Shown: positions 9,284 through 18,196 of the stretch, piece by piece
Layout of the letters: every line of letters starts with the position of its first letter
Position numbering within the stretch: position 1 is the first letter of the stretch
NCBI RefSeq assembly: GCF_031846515.1
Contig: NZ_JAVRHO010000011.1
Coordinates: 62,001 to 126,000, forward strand
Direction: 5' to 3'
DNA: 64,000 nucleotides
Source of the DNA: Autumnicola lenta
GTDB lineage: Bacteria > Bacteroidota > Bacteroidia > Flavobacteriales > Flavobacteriaceae
The notes under the pieces: generated by a model
What the model was told of the DNA's origin: nothing
The model's input: only the letters and a program-made list of their open reading frames with translations
Database searches by the model: none
Program-made: the position numbers and the translations under genes

Positions 9284-9310
9284 AGGCCGATAATAGCCAT
9301 TTTGGAAGTC
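9284..9310 (+). repeat. GATAATTGGCA intergenic repeat, copy 2
   Basis: A diverged copy (GGCCGATAATAGCCATTTTG) 110 bp after copy 1, in the same 326-bp gap between rpmA and ahcY. Apart from the two repeats, two terminators and the 7-bp tandem array, I see nothing else in this gap. Confidence 0.5.
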
Positions 9311-9334
9311 GCACTTTTTGGAAAGTCTATCAAT

Positions 9335-9371
9335 AAAAAAATCCCGTTCAGAATCATTCCGAACAGGATTT
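9335..9371 (-). terminator. Terminator of ahcY
   Basis: The arms AATCCCGTTC and GAACAGGATT enclose a short internal hairpin, and on the minus strand they are followed by a run of seven Ts. It lies 40 bp past the ahcY stop. The opposite strand also carries a T run (TTTTTTA), so it may work both ways. Confidence 0.75.
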
Positions 9372-9381
9372 TTTATTTTTT

Positions 9382-9409
9382 GCCTATAGCCTATAGCCTA
9401 TAGCCTACA
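9382..9409. repeat. 7-bp tandem repeat GCCTATA, four copies
   Basis: Three exact copies of GCCTATA and one GCCTACA, head to tail, ending two bases before the ahcY stop codon. Non-coding. A second, longer 7-bp array lies at 32693-32755. Confidence 0.85.
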
Positions 9410-9411
9410 GT

Positions 9412-10728
9412 CTAGTACCTGTAGTATTCCGGTTTAAACGGTCCTTCCACTTCAACACCAATATAATCGGCTTGTTCTTTGGAAAGTTCTGTCAGTTCAA
9501 CTCCAATTTTTTCTAAATGAAGTGCAGCTACTTTTTCATCTAAATGCTTTGGAAGCATATAAACTTCATTTTCATACTTATCTGAATGGTTCCAAAGTTC
9601 TATCTGCGCTAAAGTCTGGTTTGTAAAGGAATTGCTCATTACGAAACTTGGATGTCCTGTGGCACAACCTAAATTTACCAGTCGGCCTTCAGCAAGAAGA
9701 ATAATATCTTTTCCGTCTATGGTATATTTATCTACCTGAGGTTTAATTTCATCTTTTGTATCACCGTAGTTCTCATTCAACCACGCAACTGCAATCTCAT
9801 TGTCAAAATGCCCAATATTACAAACGATGGTCTTATCCTTCATCGCTTTGAAATGTTCACCGCGCACAATATCTTTATTTCCAGTAGTGGTAATCACGAT
9901 ATCTGCTTTTGGAAGTACGGTTTCAAGTTTTTTCACTTCAAAACCGTCCATTGCAGCCTGTAAAGCACAAATTGGGTCAATTTCTGTAACCGTTACAATA
10001 GATCCGGCGCCTTTAAATGACTGGGCAGTTCCTTTACCCACATCTCCATATCCACAAACAACTACTCGTTTTCCTGCAAGCATCACATCTGTGGCACGAC
10101 GTATCGCATCTACCGCACTCTCGCGACAACCATATTTATTGTCGAATTTAGATTTGGTGACAGAATCGTTTACGTTAATGGCCGGCATGGCAAGCGTTCC
10201 TTTTTTCATTCGTTCGTACAAACGGTGAACCCCTGTAGTGGTTTCTTCTGAAAGTCCGCGGATTCCTTCAGTAAGTTCCGGATATTTATCAAAGACCATA
10301 TTGGTAAGATCTCCACCGTCATCAAGAATCATGTTCAGGGGTTTGCGATCTTCCCCAAAGAAAAGCGTTTGTTCTATACACCAGTTAAATTCTTCCTCAG
10401 TCATTCCTTTCCACGCATAAACAGGGATGCCAGCTTCAGCAATCGCAGCGGCAGCCTGATCTTGTGTAGAAAAAATGTTACAGGAACTCCAGGTAACTTC
10501 AGCTCCCAAAGAAACAAGAGTTTCAATAAGAACAGCAGTTTGAATGGTCATATGCAAACAACCGGCAATTCTGGCCCCCTTTAATGGCTGCTCATTTTTA
10601 AATTCTTCCCTAAGTGACATCAGGCCTGGCATTTCTGCTTCAGCCAGCTCAATTTCTTTCCTTCCCCATGCTGCCAGGGAAATATCTTTTACTTTATATG
10701 CCGTATAAGGCACCGTTTTAGTGGACAT
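9412..10728 (-). CDS. ahcY: Adenosylhomocysteinase
   Basis: A 438-residue S-adenosylhomocysteine hydrolase. It splits SAH into adenosine and homocysteine, removing the product inhibitor of methyltransferases and feeding the methyl cycle. Visible hallmarks are the substrate-domain CLHMTIQTAVLIETL and SSCNIFSTQD, the NAD-binding loop VVVCGYGDVGKG near residue 225, and the C-terminal Lys/Tyr tail (KPEYYRY) that reaches the NAD of the neighbouring subunit. ATG start. It is divergent from the phosphopantetheinyl transferase gene and appears monocistronic with its own terminator. Confidence 0.97.
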   Translation of the reverse strand: MSTKTVPYTAYKVKDISLAAWGRKEIELAEAEMPGLMSLREEFKNEQPLKGARIAGCLHMTIQTAVLIETLVSLGAEVTWSSCNIFSTQDQAAAAIAEAGIPVYAWKGMTEEEFNWCIEQTLFFGEDRKPLNMILDDGGDLTNMVFDKYPELTEGIRGLSEETTTGVHRLYERMKKGTLAMPAINVNDSVTKSKFDNKYGCRESAVDAIRRATDVMLAGKRVVVCGYGDVGKGTAQSFKGAGSIVTVTEIDPICALQAAMDGFEVKKLETVLPKADIVITTTGNKDIVRGEHFKAMKDKTIVCNIGHFDNEIAVAWLNENYGDTKDEIKPQVDKYTIDGKDIILLAEGRLVNLGCATGHPSFVMSNSFTNQTLAQIELWNHSDKYENEVYMLPKHLDEKVAALHLEKIGVELTELSKEQADYIGVEVEGPFKPEYYRY

Positions 10729-10791
10729 ATTGTTATATTTGATTACAGTAACTATTAAGTTGCAAAAGTAAGTAATATATAAGAAAATTGC

Positions 10792-11445
10792 ATGTCACTT
10801 TACAAAACAATAACAGTTGATGAGCGCACTAAAGTCCTCATTTGGAAGATTGAAGAATCGCTGGAATGGCTAAGTAAAGGCATAGAACTTACTGCGCATT
10901 GCCGGGAGAGAGTTGAGGGTATGAAATCTGAAATTCATCGGCGGGGTTTTATGAGCATCAGGCATTTATTGGCTGAAGCCGGCTATACAGACAATGATTT
11001 GTATTACGACGATTTGGGTAAACCTCACCTCAAAGATGGAAAATATATCTCTATTACTCATTCTTTTGATTTTACCGGGATTATCGTTAGCGACAAAGAA
11101 GTGGGAATTGACATTGAAAAGCAGCGCGATAAAATCCTGAAAATTGCCAATAAATTCACTCCTTTAAAAGAGTATCATACTTTGGCTAATGAAGAAGCCC
11201 TTGTGCGAAAACTTACTATTGTCTGGGGAGCTAAGGAATCTATCTATAAATTGCAGGCAGAACCGGGTTTGAGCTTTTTGCACCACATAGATATCAAAGA
11301 TTTCGACTTTGAGGCGAATGCTACCACCGGAAAAAGCTTTTATAGAGGTAATACTGCACATTTTGATCTTGAATTTTTAGAATTTGAGGGTTTTACCTGC
11401 GTTCATGCCTCTCGTTCTACTGAAAATATGAAGTTTGACGATTAA
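10792..11445 (+). CDS. 4'-phosphopantetheinyl transferase superfamily protein
   Basis: A 217-residue Sfp-like enzyme that would transfer phosphopantetheine from CoA to a carrier-protein serine. The Mg-binding motif GIDIEKQRD lies near residue 105 and the second motif WGAKESIYKL near residue 145, giving the D...E...WxxKES pattern of the family; GKPHL and SITHS precede them. The gene overlaps the next one by one base (TAATG), so it is co-translated with the prenylglyceryl-phosphate synthase homologue. Whether the target is fatty-acid ACP or a secondary-metabolite carrier cannot be told. Confidence 0.88.
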   Translation: MSLYKTITVDERTKVLIWKIEESLEWLSKGIELTAHCRERVEGMKSEIHRRGFMSIRHLLAEAGYTDNDLYYDDLGKPHLKDGKYISITHSFDFTGIIVSDKEVGIDIEKQRDKILKIANKFTPLKEYHTLANEEALVRKLTIVWGAKESIYKLQAEPGLSFLHHIDIKDFDFEANATTGKSFYRGNTAHFDLEFLEFEGFTCVHASRSTENMKFDD

Positions 11446-12155
11446 TGACTTCTATTTATTCTGAAATTTTAGCATCAGCTTCCCGGGGTGAAAAACTGCT
11501 ATGTGTTTTAGTAGATCCTGAAAAATTTGATAATACCAAAGCTGAAGCTTTTCTAAAGCGGATGCCCCAAAATGCCAATTATCTACTTGTAGGAGGAAGC
11601 ACCGCCACAGCACAGCAAACAGAGCAAACAGTTGAAGCTTTAAAAAAGCATTCAAAATTACCAATAATTTTATTTCCCGGAAGTCACGAACAGATCACTG
11701 AAGAAGCTGACGCTATTCTGTTTTTGAGTCTGCTTTCCGGAAGAAATCCGGAATATTTAATTGGGCAGCAAATAAAGTCTGTTCCCAAACTACAGTTTTC
11801 GGGGCTCGAAATTCTTCCGACAGCTTATATTCTCGTTGATGGCGGTAAGGAATCTGCCGTACAGCGGGTTAGCCAAACCGAACCTATAGGGCAGAGTAAA
11901 GTAAATCTAATTTCTGAAACAGCTTTGGCAGGCGAATTTTCAGGAAAAAACCTGGTTTATCTGGAAGCCGGAAGTGGAGCAAAAATCCCTGTGGGAGCTG
12001 CAATTATTTCCGAAGTAAAAAAAACCATTACGATTCCACTGATAGTAGGTGGTGGCATACGCAGCAAAGAACAACTTCAGGAAGCTTATACTGCGGGAGC
12101 TGATATTGTGGTAATTGGGACTGCTTTTGAAGATGCTAGCTTTACAGGGATATAG
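11445..12155 (+). CDS. Geranylgeranylglyceryl/heptaprenylglyceryl phosphate synthase family
   Basis: A 236-residue TIM-barrel prenyltransferase of the GGGPS/PcrB family, which joins a polyprenyl diphosphate to sn-glycerol-1-phosphate through an ether bond. Visible motifs: CVLVDPEKFD near the start (Mg/phosphate site), VGGSTAT, YLEAGSGA, and the phosphate-binding VGGGIRSKEQL and ADIVVIGTAFE at the end. Bacteroidota carry group-II members of this family whose physiological lipid product is poorly known. It overlaps the upstream phosphopantetheinyl transferase by one base. Confidence 0.9.
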   Translation: MTSIYSEILASASRGEKLLCVLVDPEKFDNTKAEAFLKRMPQNANYLLVGGSTATAQQTEQTVEALKKHSKLPIILFPGSHEQITEEADAILFLSLLSGRNPEYLIGQQIKSVPKLQFSGLEILPTAYILVDGGKESAVQRVSQTEPIGQSKVNLISETALAGEFSGKNLVYLEAGSGAKIPVGAAIISEVKKTITIPLIVGGGIRSKEQLQEAYTAGADIVVIGTAFEDASFTGI

Positions 12156-12230
12156 CTTTTATGTAATGGGTATTTGGACTATTACGGGACTAAAGAATTG
12201 AACAGAAATACTGTGATTGGAAAATATGCA

Positions 12231-12254
12231 GGGAAAAATGGCAATTTTCATGAG
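12231..12254 (-). repeat. GATAATTGGCA intergenic repeat, copy 3 (reverse)
   Basis: On the minus strand it shares the 16-base stretch GAAAATTGCCATTTTT with the copy at 28107. Lies between the GGGPS gene and the thiamine-binding protein gene. Confidence 0.5.
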
Positions 12255-12294
12255 ATTTTTATAGTATCCTTTTACCTTTGAGCAAACTCATAGT

Positions 12295-12555
12295 ATGCAG
12301 ATTTCAGTAGAGCTTACCCTTACGCCAATACAGGATAATTATGAACCGGCAATTATCGATTTTATCAAAACATTAAGGGCTTCAGGATTAACGATCCGGG
12401 AGAATCCATTAAGTACTCAGATATATGGAGATTATAATGAAATTATGCAACTCCTGAACACTGAAATAAAATCTGCTTTTGAAGCCATAGAACGCGGACT
12501 AATCCACGTGAAAATTGTAAAATCTGACCTTAGCGACTATGCAGCCGATTTTTGA
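12295..12555 (+). CDS. Thiamine-binding protein (MTH1187/YkoF family)
   Basis: An 86-residue ferredoxin-like protein matching the thiamine-binding MTH1187/YkoF family (ISVELTLTPI...IDFIKTLRASGL...STQIYGDY, ending in KIVKSDLSDYA). Family members bind thiamine or its pyrimidine moiety in the cytoplasm. The ORF overlaps the PnuC-like permease by 17 bp and is followed by a NadR-like kinase gene, so the three form an uptake and salvage operon. No TPP riboswitch is visible in the 139 bp upstream, unlike the receptor gene at 20903. Confidence 0.82.
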   Translation: MQISVELTLTPIQDNYEPAIIDFIKTLRASGLTIRENPLSTQIYGDYNEIMQLLNTEIKSAFEAIERGLIHVKIVKSDLSDYAADF

Positions 12556-13171
12556 TTTCTTCTTCGAACAATACTATGGGATTCCTACGCACCTCCTCGT
12601 CCTGGAGCTTATAGGAGTTGTTTTTGGTTTCTTAAGTGTAATTTATTCCAAGAACAATAATATTCTCGTTTATCCAACGGGTATTATCAGCACGGCCCTT
12701 TTTGTTTATATTCTCGCCGTCTATGGTCTTTTGGGAGACATGATGATTAATGCCTATTATTTTTCCATGAGTATTTATGGCTGGTATATTTGGACAAGAA
12801 AAGTAGATGCTACCCATTTTACCCCAATCACAAATACCACCAGGAAGGAGAATTGGCAGGCGCTATTCATCTTTTTGGGAACTTTGCTTTTCGTTTTTCT
12901 GGTTTACGAATATTTTGAGAAATGGACAGACTGGACCGCCTATGTCGACACATTTACCACGGCAATATTTTTCGTGGGAATGTGGCAGATGGCTAAAAAG
13001 AAAATTGAAAACTGGATTTTCTGGATTATTGGAGATATAATTTCGGTGCCCCTGTACTTCTATAAAGGCCTCGCTTTTACGGCTATTCAATATTTTGCAT
13101 TTACAATAATTGCCATTTACGGTTATAGAGCATGGAAGAAAGACTTGCGCAACGATCTGCGTCCTGCATAA
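12539..13171 (+). CDS. PnuC-family vitamin permease, probably for thiamine (PnuT-like)
   Basis: A 210-residue membrane protein with about seven helices and the PnuC signatures GWYIWTRK near residue 85 and WIFWIIGDIISVPLYFYKG near residue 160. PnuC proteins are facilitators that rely on intracellular phosphorylation of the vitamin. The classical substrate is nicotinamide riboside, but the overlap with a thiamine-binding protein gene points to thiamine (PnuT type, proposed for Bacteroidota from comparative genomics). It overlaps the following kinase gene by 40 bp. Confidence 0.85.
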   Translation: MQPIFDFFFEQYYGIPTHLLVLELIGVVFGFLSVIYSKNNNILVYPTGIISTALFVYILAVYGLLGDMMINAYYFSMSIYGWYIWTRKVDATHFTPITNTTRKENWQALFIFLGTLLFVFLVYEYFEKWTDWTAYVDTFTTAIFFVGMWQMAKKKIENWIFWIIGDIISVPLYFYKGLAFTAIQYFAFTIIAIYGYRAWKKDLRNDLRPA

Positions 13172-13701
13172 AGATAGTACTATTTGGTCCTGAATCTACA
13201 GGAAAGACCACTCTTGCTACACAATTGGCTGCGCATTACAATACTGTGTGGGTAAAGGAATATATGCGGGAATATCTTCAGAAAAAGTGGGACGAAGAAA
13301 AGGAGATTTGTCAGCCGGAAGATTTAATCCCGATTGCAGAAGGGCAGATGAAAAGAGAAAATGATCTGGCTGCTGTTACGGAAGATTTACTAATTTGTGA
13401 TACCGACTTGCTGGAGCTAAAAGTTTACTCTGAGGCTTATTATAACGGATACTGCCCGCCATTACTTCTTAAACATGCGTTAAACAACCACTACGATTTA
13501 TATTTTTTAACGTATATTGATGTGGAATGGACGCCCGACGATCTCCGGGATAAACCAGATGATCGCATTGGGATGTTTCAACGGTTTAAAGCTGCACTTG
13601 AGCAGAATAATAAACCATTTGTGGTTTTAAAGGGTGATGAAGAAGAACGTTTTAAAACCGCTGTTTCAATTATTAATAACCAACTAAAAATTAAAAAGTG
13701 A
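13132..13701 (+). CDS. NadR-like P-loop nucleoside/vitamin kinase
   Basis: A 189-residue P-loop protein with Walker A GPESTGKTT near residue 20 and a DTDLLELKVYSE region like the ribosylnicotinamide-kinase domain of NadR; the adenylyltransferase domain of full NadR is absent. A kinase beside PnuC would trap the transported vitamin by phosphorylation: nicotinamide riboside in the classical case, perhaps thiamine here. The start overlaps pnuC by 40 bp and the stop overlaps the next gene (GTGA), so expression is coupled. Confidence 0.78.
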   Translation: MEERLAQRSASCIKIVLFGPESTGKTTLATQLAAHYNTVWVKEYMREYLQKKWDEEKEICQPEDLIPIAEGQMKRENDLAAVTEDLLICDTDLLELKVYSEAYYNGYCPPLLLKHALNNHYDLYFLTYIDVEWTPDDLRDKPDDRIGMFQRFKAALEQNNKPFVVLKGDEEERFKTAVSIINNQLKIKK

Positions 13702-15251
13702 AGCTCAGCGAAAAAGATACTGCGCAGATTAAAGAAAAAGGAATCAGCGAACAGGAAGTAGAAGACCAGGTAAAAATTTTTAAAAGAGGAAATATAAAGG
13801 TAGATATAAGCGAAGCTGCAACTGCCGGTAAGGGAATTTTTGCATTTTCTGAAGACGAGAAGCAGGAATTTATTTCTTTGTATGATTCTGAAAAAGAAAA
13901 ACTGGAGGTGATAAAATTCGTGCCTGCCTCTGGAGCTGCAACAAGAATGTTTAAGGCTTTACACAATTTCGTGGATGAGTTCGATCCTTCAAAAGAAGGC
14001 TTGCGTTCCTATCTGGATAAACAGGATGATGAAAAACTTCAGAAATTTTTTGAAAAAATAGATCAGCTTCCTTTCTACAGCCTTGCGCTTGACTATGCCC
14101 GAAAGAATACAGAAAATTTTGACGAACTTTCTCATGATGAGCAACATCTGGCTATTGTGAAAAATATGCTGTTTGAAGAGGGGTTGGATTTAAGTGATTA
14201 TCCAAAAGGACTTGTCCCTTTCCACAAATACAGGTCTGGCTTAAGAACGGCTTTTGAAGAGCATTTAATTGAAGCGGCGGAATATATTGCGGTTGACGGA
14301 GTTGCGAAAGTGCATTTTACCATTTCTGAAGAGCATCAGGATAAATTTAAGTGGGAGTTTAAAAATATTAAAGAAAGAGCTGAAGAAAAAGCAGGAGTAA
14401 AATTCGAGGTGTCCTATTCTTTTCAGGATCCTAAAACAGATACGATTGCAGTTGATGATAACAATGAACCATTTCGTACTAAAGAAGGAGATTTATTCTT
14501 TCGTCCCGGGGGTCACGGCGCACTTATAGAAAATCTCAACAATCAAACAGCAGATCTTGCTTTTCTAAAGAATATAGATAATGTAGTGACTGAAGATAAT
14601 ATTTCTGAAGTAGTTCATTACAAGAAAATGTTAGGTGGGAAATTGCTGAAGCTTCAGGAAAAGTGTTTTAACTACTTGAATAAACTTGACTCCGGGAATG
14701 TTTCTGAAGAAGAAATACAGGAAATTTCAGAGTTTCTTCAAAATGAACTTTTCAGAAGTCTGGAAGAGAAATTTGCCGAACTTTCTTCGGAAGAAAAAAT
14801 TCAGTATCTCAAAGATAAAATCAACCGGCCGCTAAGAGTGGGCGGAATGGTGAAAAATGAAGGTGAGCCCGGGGGAGGTCCTTTCCTTGTTAGGGATGAA
14901 AATGGTGAAATTTCACTGCAGATTATTGAAGGTGCACAAATAGATCAGGATAATCCTGAACAATTAAAAACAGCTCAGGAAGCCACTCATTTTAATCCGG
15001 TGGATATTGTATGCGGACTAAAAGATTACAAAGGGAAGTCTTTTGATCTCAATCAATATGTAGATCCAAAGACCAGCTTTATTGCAGATAAAACAAAAGA
15101 CGGAAAGCCTTTAAAAGCTTTAGAACGCCCCGGCTTATGGAACGGTGCAATGGCAAAATGGAATACTGTTTTTGTTGAGGTGCCTGTTTCTACGTTTAAT
15201 CCTGTAAAAAGCGTGGCAGATCTTCTTAAAAAGTCCCATCAGGTAAATTAG
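13698..15251 (+). CDS. DUF4301 family protein
   Basis: A 517-residue cytoplasmic protein matching DUF4301, a Bacteroidota family. Near residue 77 it has KFVPASGAATRMFKAL, and later PFHKYRSGLRTAFEEH and FFRPGGHGALIENLN; these glycine-rich loops resemble nucleotide-sugar pyrophosphorylase-like folds, but the function is unknown. The start is GTG at 13698, overlapping the kinase stop; no ATG occurs close by in frame. The final codon is six bases before the arfB start. Confidence 0.82.
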   Translation: MKLSEKDTAQIKEKGISEQEVEDQVKIFKRGNIKVDISEAATAGKGIFAFSEDEKQEFISLYDSEKEKLEVIKFVPASGAATRMFKALHNFVDEFDPSKEGLRSYLDKQDDEKLQKFFEKIDQLPFYSLALDYARKNTENFDELSHDEQHLAIVKNMLFEEGLDLSDYPKGLVPFHKYRSGLRTAFEEHLIEAAEYIAVDGVAKVHFTISEEHQDKFKWEFKNIKERAEEKAGVKFEVSYSFQDPKTDTIAVDDNNEPFRTKEGDLFFRPGGHGALIENLNNQTADLAFLKNIDNVVTEDNISEVVHYKKMLGGKLLKLQEKCFNYLNKLDSGNVSEEEIQEISEFLQNELFRSLEEKFAELSSEEKIQYLKDKINRPLRVGGMVKNEGEPGGGPFLVRDENGEISLQIIEGAQIDQDNPEQLKTAQEATHFNPVDIVCGLKDYKGKSFDLNQYVDPKTSFIADKTKDGKPLKALERPGLWNGAMAKWNTVFVEVPVSTFNPVKSVADLLKKSHQVN

Positions 15252-15256
15252 AAATA

Positions 15257-15658
15257 GTGGACCGGGAGCAGTTACTCAGGGAATTAAACTATAAAGCCGT
15301 TAAAAGTTCTGGTCCGGGAGGGCAGCACGTGAACAAAACTGCATCTAAGGTGGAGCTCCATTTTGATGTAGGGGAATCTTCCGGAATTTCTGAAGAAGAA
15401 AAAACAAGAATTCTTAAGAAGTTGGAAACTCGTCTTACAAAAGAGAATATTTTGATTCTGCAGAGTGATGAATCCCGGAGTCAACATAAAAATAAAGAAT
15501 ATGTTTCGCAGCGGTTCTTTAATATTCTTGAGGATTCTCTGAAAAAGCCGAAAATCAGGAAAAAAACAAGGCCTTCAAAAGCTTCCAAAATGAAAAGATT
15601 AAAGAAAAAGAAGATAAATTCTGAAAAAAAGGCAAATCGTAAAGATCCCTTAAAGTAG
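15257..15658 (+). CDS. arfB: Alternative ribosome-rescue peptidyl-tRNA hydrolase
   Basis: A 133-residue ArfB/YaeJ-type release factor. It hydrolyses peptidyl-tRNA on ribosomes stalled without a stop codon. The catalytic GGQ lies in SSGPGGQHVNKTASKVEL (about residues 17-34), and the C-terminal 40 residues are a Lys/Arg-rich tail that occupies the empty mRNA channel. The stop-codon recognition domains of RF1/RF2 are absent. It starts at GTG (15257), six bases after DUF4301. Confidence 0.9.
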   Translation: MDREQLLRELNYKAVKSSGPGGQHVNKTASKVELHFDVGESSGISEEEKTRILKKLETRLTKENILILQSDESRSQHKNKEYVSQRFFNILEDSLKKPKIRKKTRPSKASKMKRLKKKKINSEKKANRKDPLK

Positions 15659-16124
15659 AGGGGGCGTGAAAAATTTCCACATAAATGTGGAAGCAGTCAC
15701 ACATTTCCCCAAATATTTTTTAGCTGTAAGATTCCTTGTAAACCGCGCAATGTGTTTAAAACAGGGGGATTATATGAATAAGGACTTATTTCTCATAGAT
15801 GGTACAATCTTTTCATTATGGTAGTAGGTTAGATAGATAAATTGATTTAATTAATTTGAACAAGAGAATTGTCGAATTATTTAGATTTTCGGATTAGAAA
15901 GAGGCTTCAAAAGAGCCTCTTTTTATTTGCCGGACTGTGGGAAGGTGGTGTGAGCCTTTTCTACATAAGGTTTTCTTAATCCGCATGATGTTCTACATAA
16001 AATTATAAAATTTCTTATATTTTAATCACGTATTCATTTGATAATTAGTGTTTTAAAAAAAAATTGAATTTTGGTATAATTTTCCCACTATTGATTATAC
16101 ATTAACTATAAAAATAATGAAATT
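15659..16124. other. 466-bp intergenic region with hairpins
   Basis: No gene seen. It holds a short palindrome TTCCACATAAATGTGGAA (15674-15691), an AT-rich stretch and a rho-independent terminator at 15898-15926. The terminator is 240 bp after arfB, so either arfB has a long 3' UTR or a small RNA is made here. Confidence 0.5.
15898..15926 (+). terminator. Rho-independent terminator
   Basis: AAAGAGGCT and AGCCTCTTT form a perfect 9-bp stem with a 7-base loop and a following T run. Confidence 0.85.
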
Positions 16125-16460
16125 ATGAAAAAGCTAGGTTTAAGTTTAATTGCAGCTGCCGCCTTTTTAATATCAACCAATGATATCCAGGCTCAGGCTA
16201 CAGATATGGAAGAAGAAATAGTGGAAGTAGAGCAAGAGCAGCAAACTGATGATTTTCAAACGATTGAAATTATGGCTTTACCTCAAGCTGTAAAAGTAGC
16301 GGTTATTAAAGATTTTGAAGGCGCCACTACGGAAGAGGCTTGGGTGAAGACCGATGATGAGGGGAAAAAGGTTTACAAAATTGCTATTAACGTAGACGGA
16401 GAATCCAAAAATGTAGTAGCTGATGCTGATGGTAAATGGATTGAAGAAAAGCAAGAGTAG
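16125..16460 (+). CDS. Small secreted PepSY-like protein
   Basis: A 111-residue protein with a clear Sec signal peptide (MKKLGLSLIAAAAFLIS, cleavage likely after IQAQA), an acidic stretch EEEIVEVEQEQQ, and then a compact domain LPQAVKVAVIKDFEG...AWVKTDDEGKKVYKIAI that resembles the PepSY-like (DUF2874) fold of Bacteroidota periplasmic proteins. Function unknown. It is monocistronic and followed by a 370-bp structured intergenic region. Confidence 0.7.
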   Translation: MKKLGLSLIAAAAFLISTNDIQAQATDMEEEIVEVEQEQQTDDFQTIEIMALPQAVKVAVIKDFEGATTEEAWVKTDDEGKKVYKIAINVDGESKNVVADADGKWIEEKQE

Positions 16461-16775
16461 AAGTAAATTTTATAATTTTTAAATGCTGGAATTTAAGAGA
16501 AGCCGACTCTTTCAGCAACGGATGGACAGAGAATAATAACAACTAAAAGTTGTTATCCCGACAAATGAGATGAAGAAATGTTCTTTTCGGATTTTTTCCG
16601 AAAACCAACAACTAACAACTAACACCAGGAACATTTCTTTATTTTATTAGGTGAATTATGAAAGGATGGTTTCTCATCCCTTCATCCGGCAAATGGATAC
16701 TAACAATTCTAAGTTATAATGTAATTTACAATTGTAGGAAAGAGGTCTTTTTATTAAGGACCTCTTTTTTTATGT
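16461..16775 (+). ncRNA. Candidate structured non-coding transcript or long 3' UTR
   Basis: Between the PepSY-like gene and the NtrC-type regulator the + strand holds three hairpins in series: ATAACAACT/AGTTGTTAT (about 16537-16557), an outer stem AAATGTTC/GAACATTT (about 16576-16636) enclosing TTTTCGG/CCGAAAA, and a strong terminator AAAGAGGTC/GACCTCTTT with T run (16739-16771). Stem-rich sequence ending in a terminator suggests a stable RNA, but I do not recognise a known family. Confidence 0.35.
16739..16771 (+). terminator. Rho-independent terminator
   Basis: A 9-bp perfect stem (AAAGAGGTC/GACCTCTTT) with an 11-base loop and seven Ts, 65 bp before the regulator start. Confidence 0.85.
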
Positions 16776-16837
16776 CCGATTTTAAAATCGTATGATGCAA
16801 AGATTGTTAACTTTGTAGGTATACTTTCTCAATAACT

Positions 16838-18196
16838 ATGGCAAAAATTCTCCTGGTAGAAGACGACGTTGCTTTTGGAACAATGTTAAAGACCTTTTTA
16901 GTAAAAAGGGATTATAATGTAGAACTGGTTTTTTCTGCTGCAGAGGCTTATAAGAAGATTTCTTCCGTTCAATTTGATATGGTAATTACCGACGTACGTC
17001 TTCCGGATGATAATGGGCTGGACATACTTCAAGAAGCAAAAGTTGCTAACAAAGGAACAGAGGTTATAGTAATGACAAGCTATGCTGAAATTAGTATGGC
17101 TGTGCAGGCAATGAAATTTGGAGCTTTTGACTACGTCTCCAAACCCTTTAGGCCGGAATCGATTTTACAGACAATTAAAAATGCACTGGACCACAACTCG
17201 GTGCGATCTGTTCAGCAGGAGGAGCCTTCGCGCCCGCCGGAAAAGAAAACTGCGAATAGTTCTTTTAAAGGTAGTAGTTTTGTAAAAGGGGTGAGTGATG
17301 CTTCCAAAAAGCTCAATGATTATATCGAGCTGGTAGCACCAACAAATATGTCTGTTCTTATCATGGGGGAAAGCGGAACCGGAAAAGAGCAGGTAGCAAA
17401 AAGTATCCATAACCAGAGTAAAAGGAAAGGAGCGCCATTTATTGCTGTAGATTGTGGGGCCATTCCAAAAGAAATAGCTTCAAGTGAATTCTTCGGTCAC
17501 CTAAAAGGTTCCTTTACCGGTGCTATTAATGATAAAACCGGTCATTTTCAGGCTGCCAACGGCGGAACCTTGTTTCTTGACGAAATAGGTAATCTAAGTT
17601 ACGAACTACAGGTACAGTTGTTAAGAGCACTTCAGGAAAGAAGGATAAAGCCGGTAGGGAGTAATAATGAAATAGAAGTAGATATAAGGGTGGTAACGGC
17701 AACTAATGAAGATCTCGCTCAGGCAGTAAAAGAAGGAGAATTTAGGGAAGATTTGTATCACCGGTTAAATGAATTTTCTATACAGGTGCCGTCTTTAAAA
17801 GAGCGCACAGACGATTTGATGATCTTTGCTGAACACTTCTTGGATGAAGCTAATGCTGAACTGGAAAAGAATGTTTTAGGATTTAGTGATAAGGCAGTAG
17901 ATGCTTTTAAAAATTATAGCTGGCCGGGGAATCTCAGGGAGCTAAAGAATATGGTAAAAAGGGCGGTGCTGCTTACGCAGGAGGATTTAATACCTCTAAA
18001 AGTCTTGCCTCACGAAATTTCTACTGCAGAGAAATCTGATGATGATTATAGTTTGTTTAGAAATAAGAACGAAGAGCAGCTTATTCTTGATGCCCTGGAA
18101 AAATCCGGTGGGAATAAAAGCAAAGCTGCCAGGATACTCTCTATAGACCGCAAAACGTTATACAACAAACTTAAGCAGTACGGGATTAAATTGTAA
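16838..18196 (+). CDS. Sigma-54-dependent two-component response regulator (NtrC family)
   Basis: A 452-residue regulator. Residues 1-120 form a receiver domain with phospho-acceptor Asp52 in ITDVRLPDDNG. Residues 150-380 form the AAA+ domain, with Walker A GESGTGKEQ near residue 178, the sigma-54 contact loop as GSFTGA near residue 224 (the common form is GAFTGA), and LFLDEIG as Walker B. The C-terminal Fis-type helix-turn-helix (GNKSKAARILSIDRKTLYNKL) binds an enhancer. It converges with and overlaps by 11 bp the hybrid kinase gene; the two may be a functional pair. Confidence 0.93.
   Translation: MAKILLVEDDVAFGTMLKTFLVKRDYNVELVFSAAEAYKKISSVQFDMVITDVRLPDDNGLDILQEAKVANKGTEVIVMTSYAEISMAVQAMKFGAFDYVSKPFRPESILQTIKNALDHNSVRSVQQEEPSRPPEKKTANSSFKGSSFVKGVSDASKKLNDYIELVAPTNMSVLIMGESGTGKEQVAKSIHNQSKRKGAPFIAVDCGAIPKEIASSEFFGHLKGSFTGAINDKTGHFQAANGGTLFLDEIGNLSYELQVQLLRALQERRIKPVGSNNEIEVDIRVVTATNEDLAQAVKEGEFREDLYHRLNEFSIQVPSLKERTDDLMIFAEHFLDEANAELEKNVLGFSDKAVDAFKNYSWPGNLRELKNMVKRAVLLTQEDLIPLKVLPHEISTAEKSDDDYSLFRNKNEEQLILDALEKSGGNKSKAARILSIDRKTLYNKLKQYGIKL

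Noticed and set aside
13132..13701. Calling the kinase a full NadR or a thiamine pyrophosphokinase
   Set aside because: Only the P-loop kinase part is present; the adenylyltransferase domain and the TPK motifs are not visible, so the call stays NadR-like kinase.
16461..16775. Hairpin-rich region considered as 6S, tmRNA or RNase P RNA
   Set aside because: None of the conserved sequence blocks of these RNAs is visible; kept as an unassigned candidate only.
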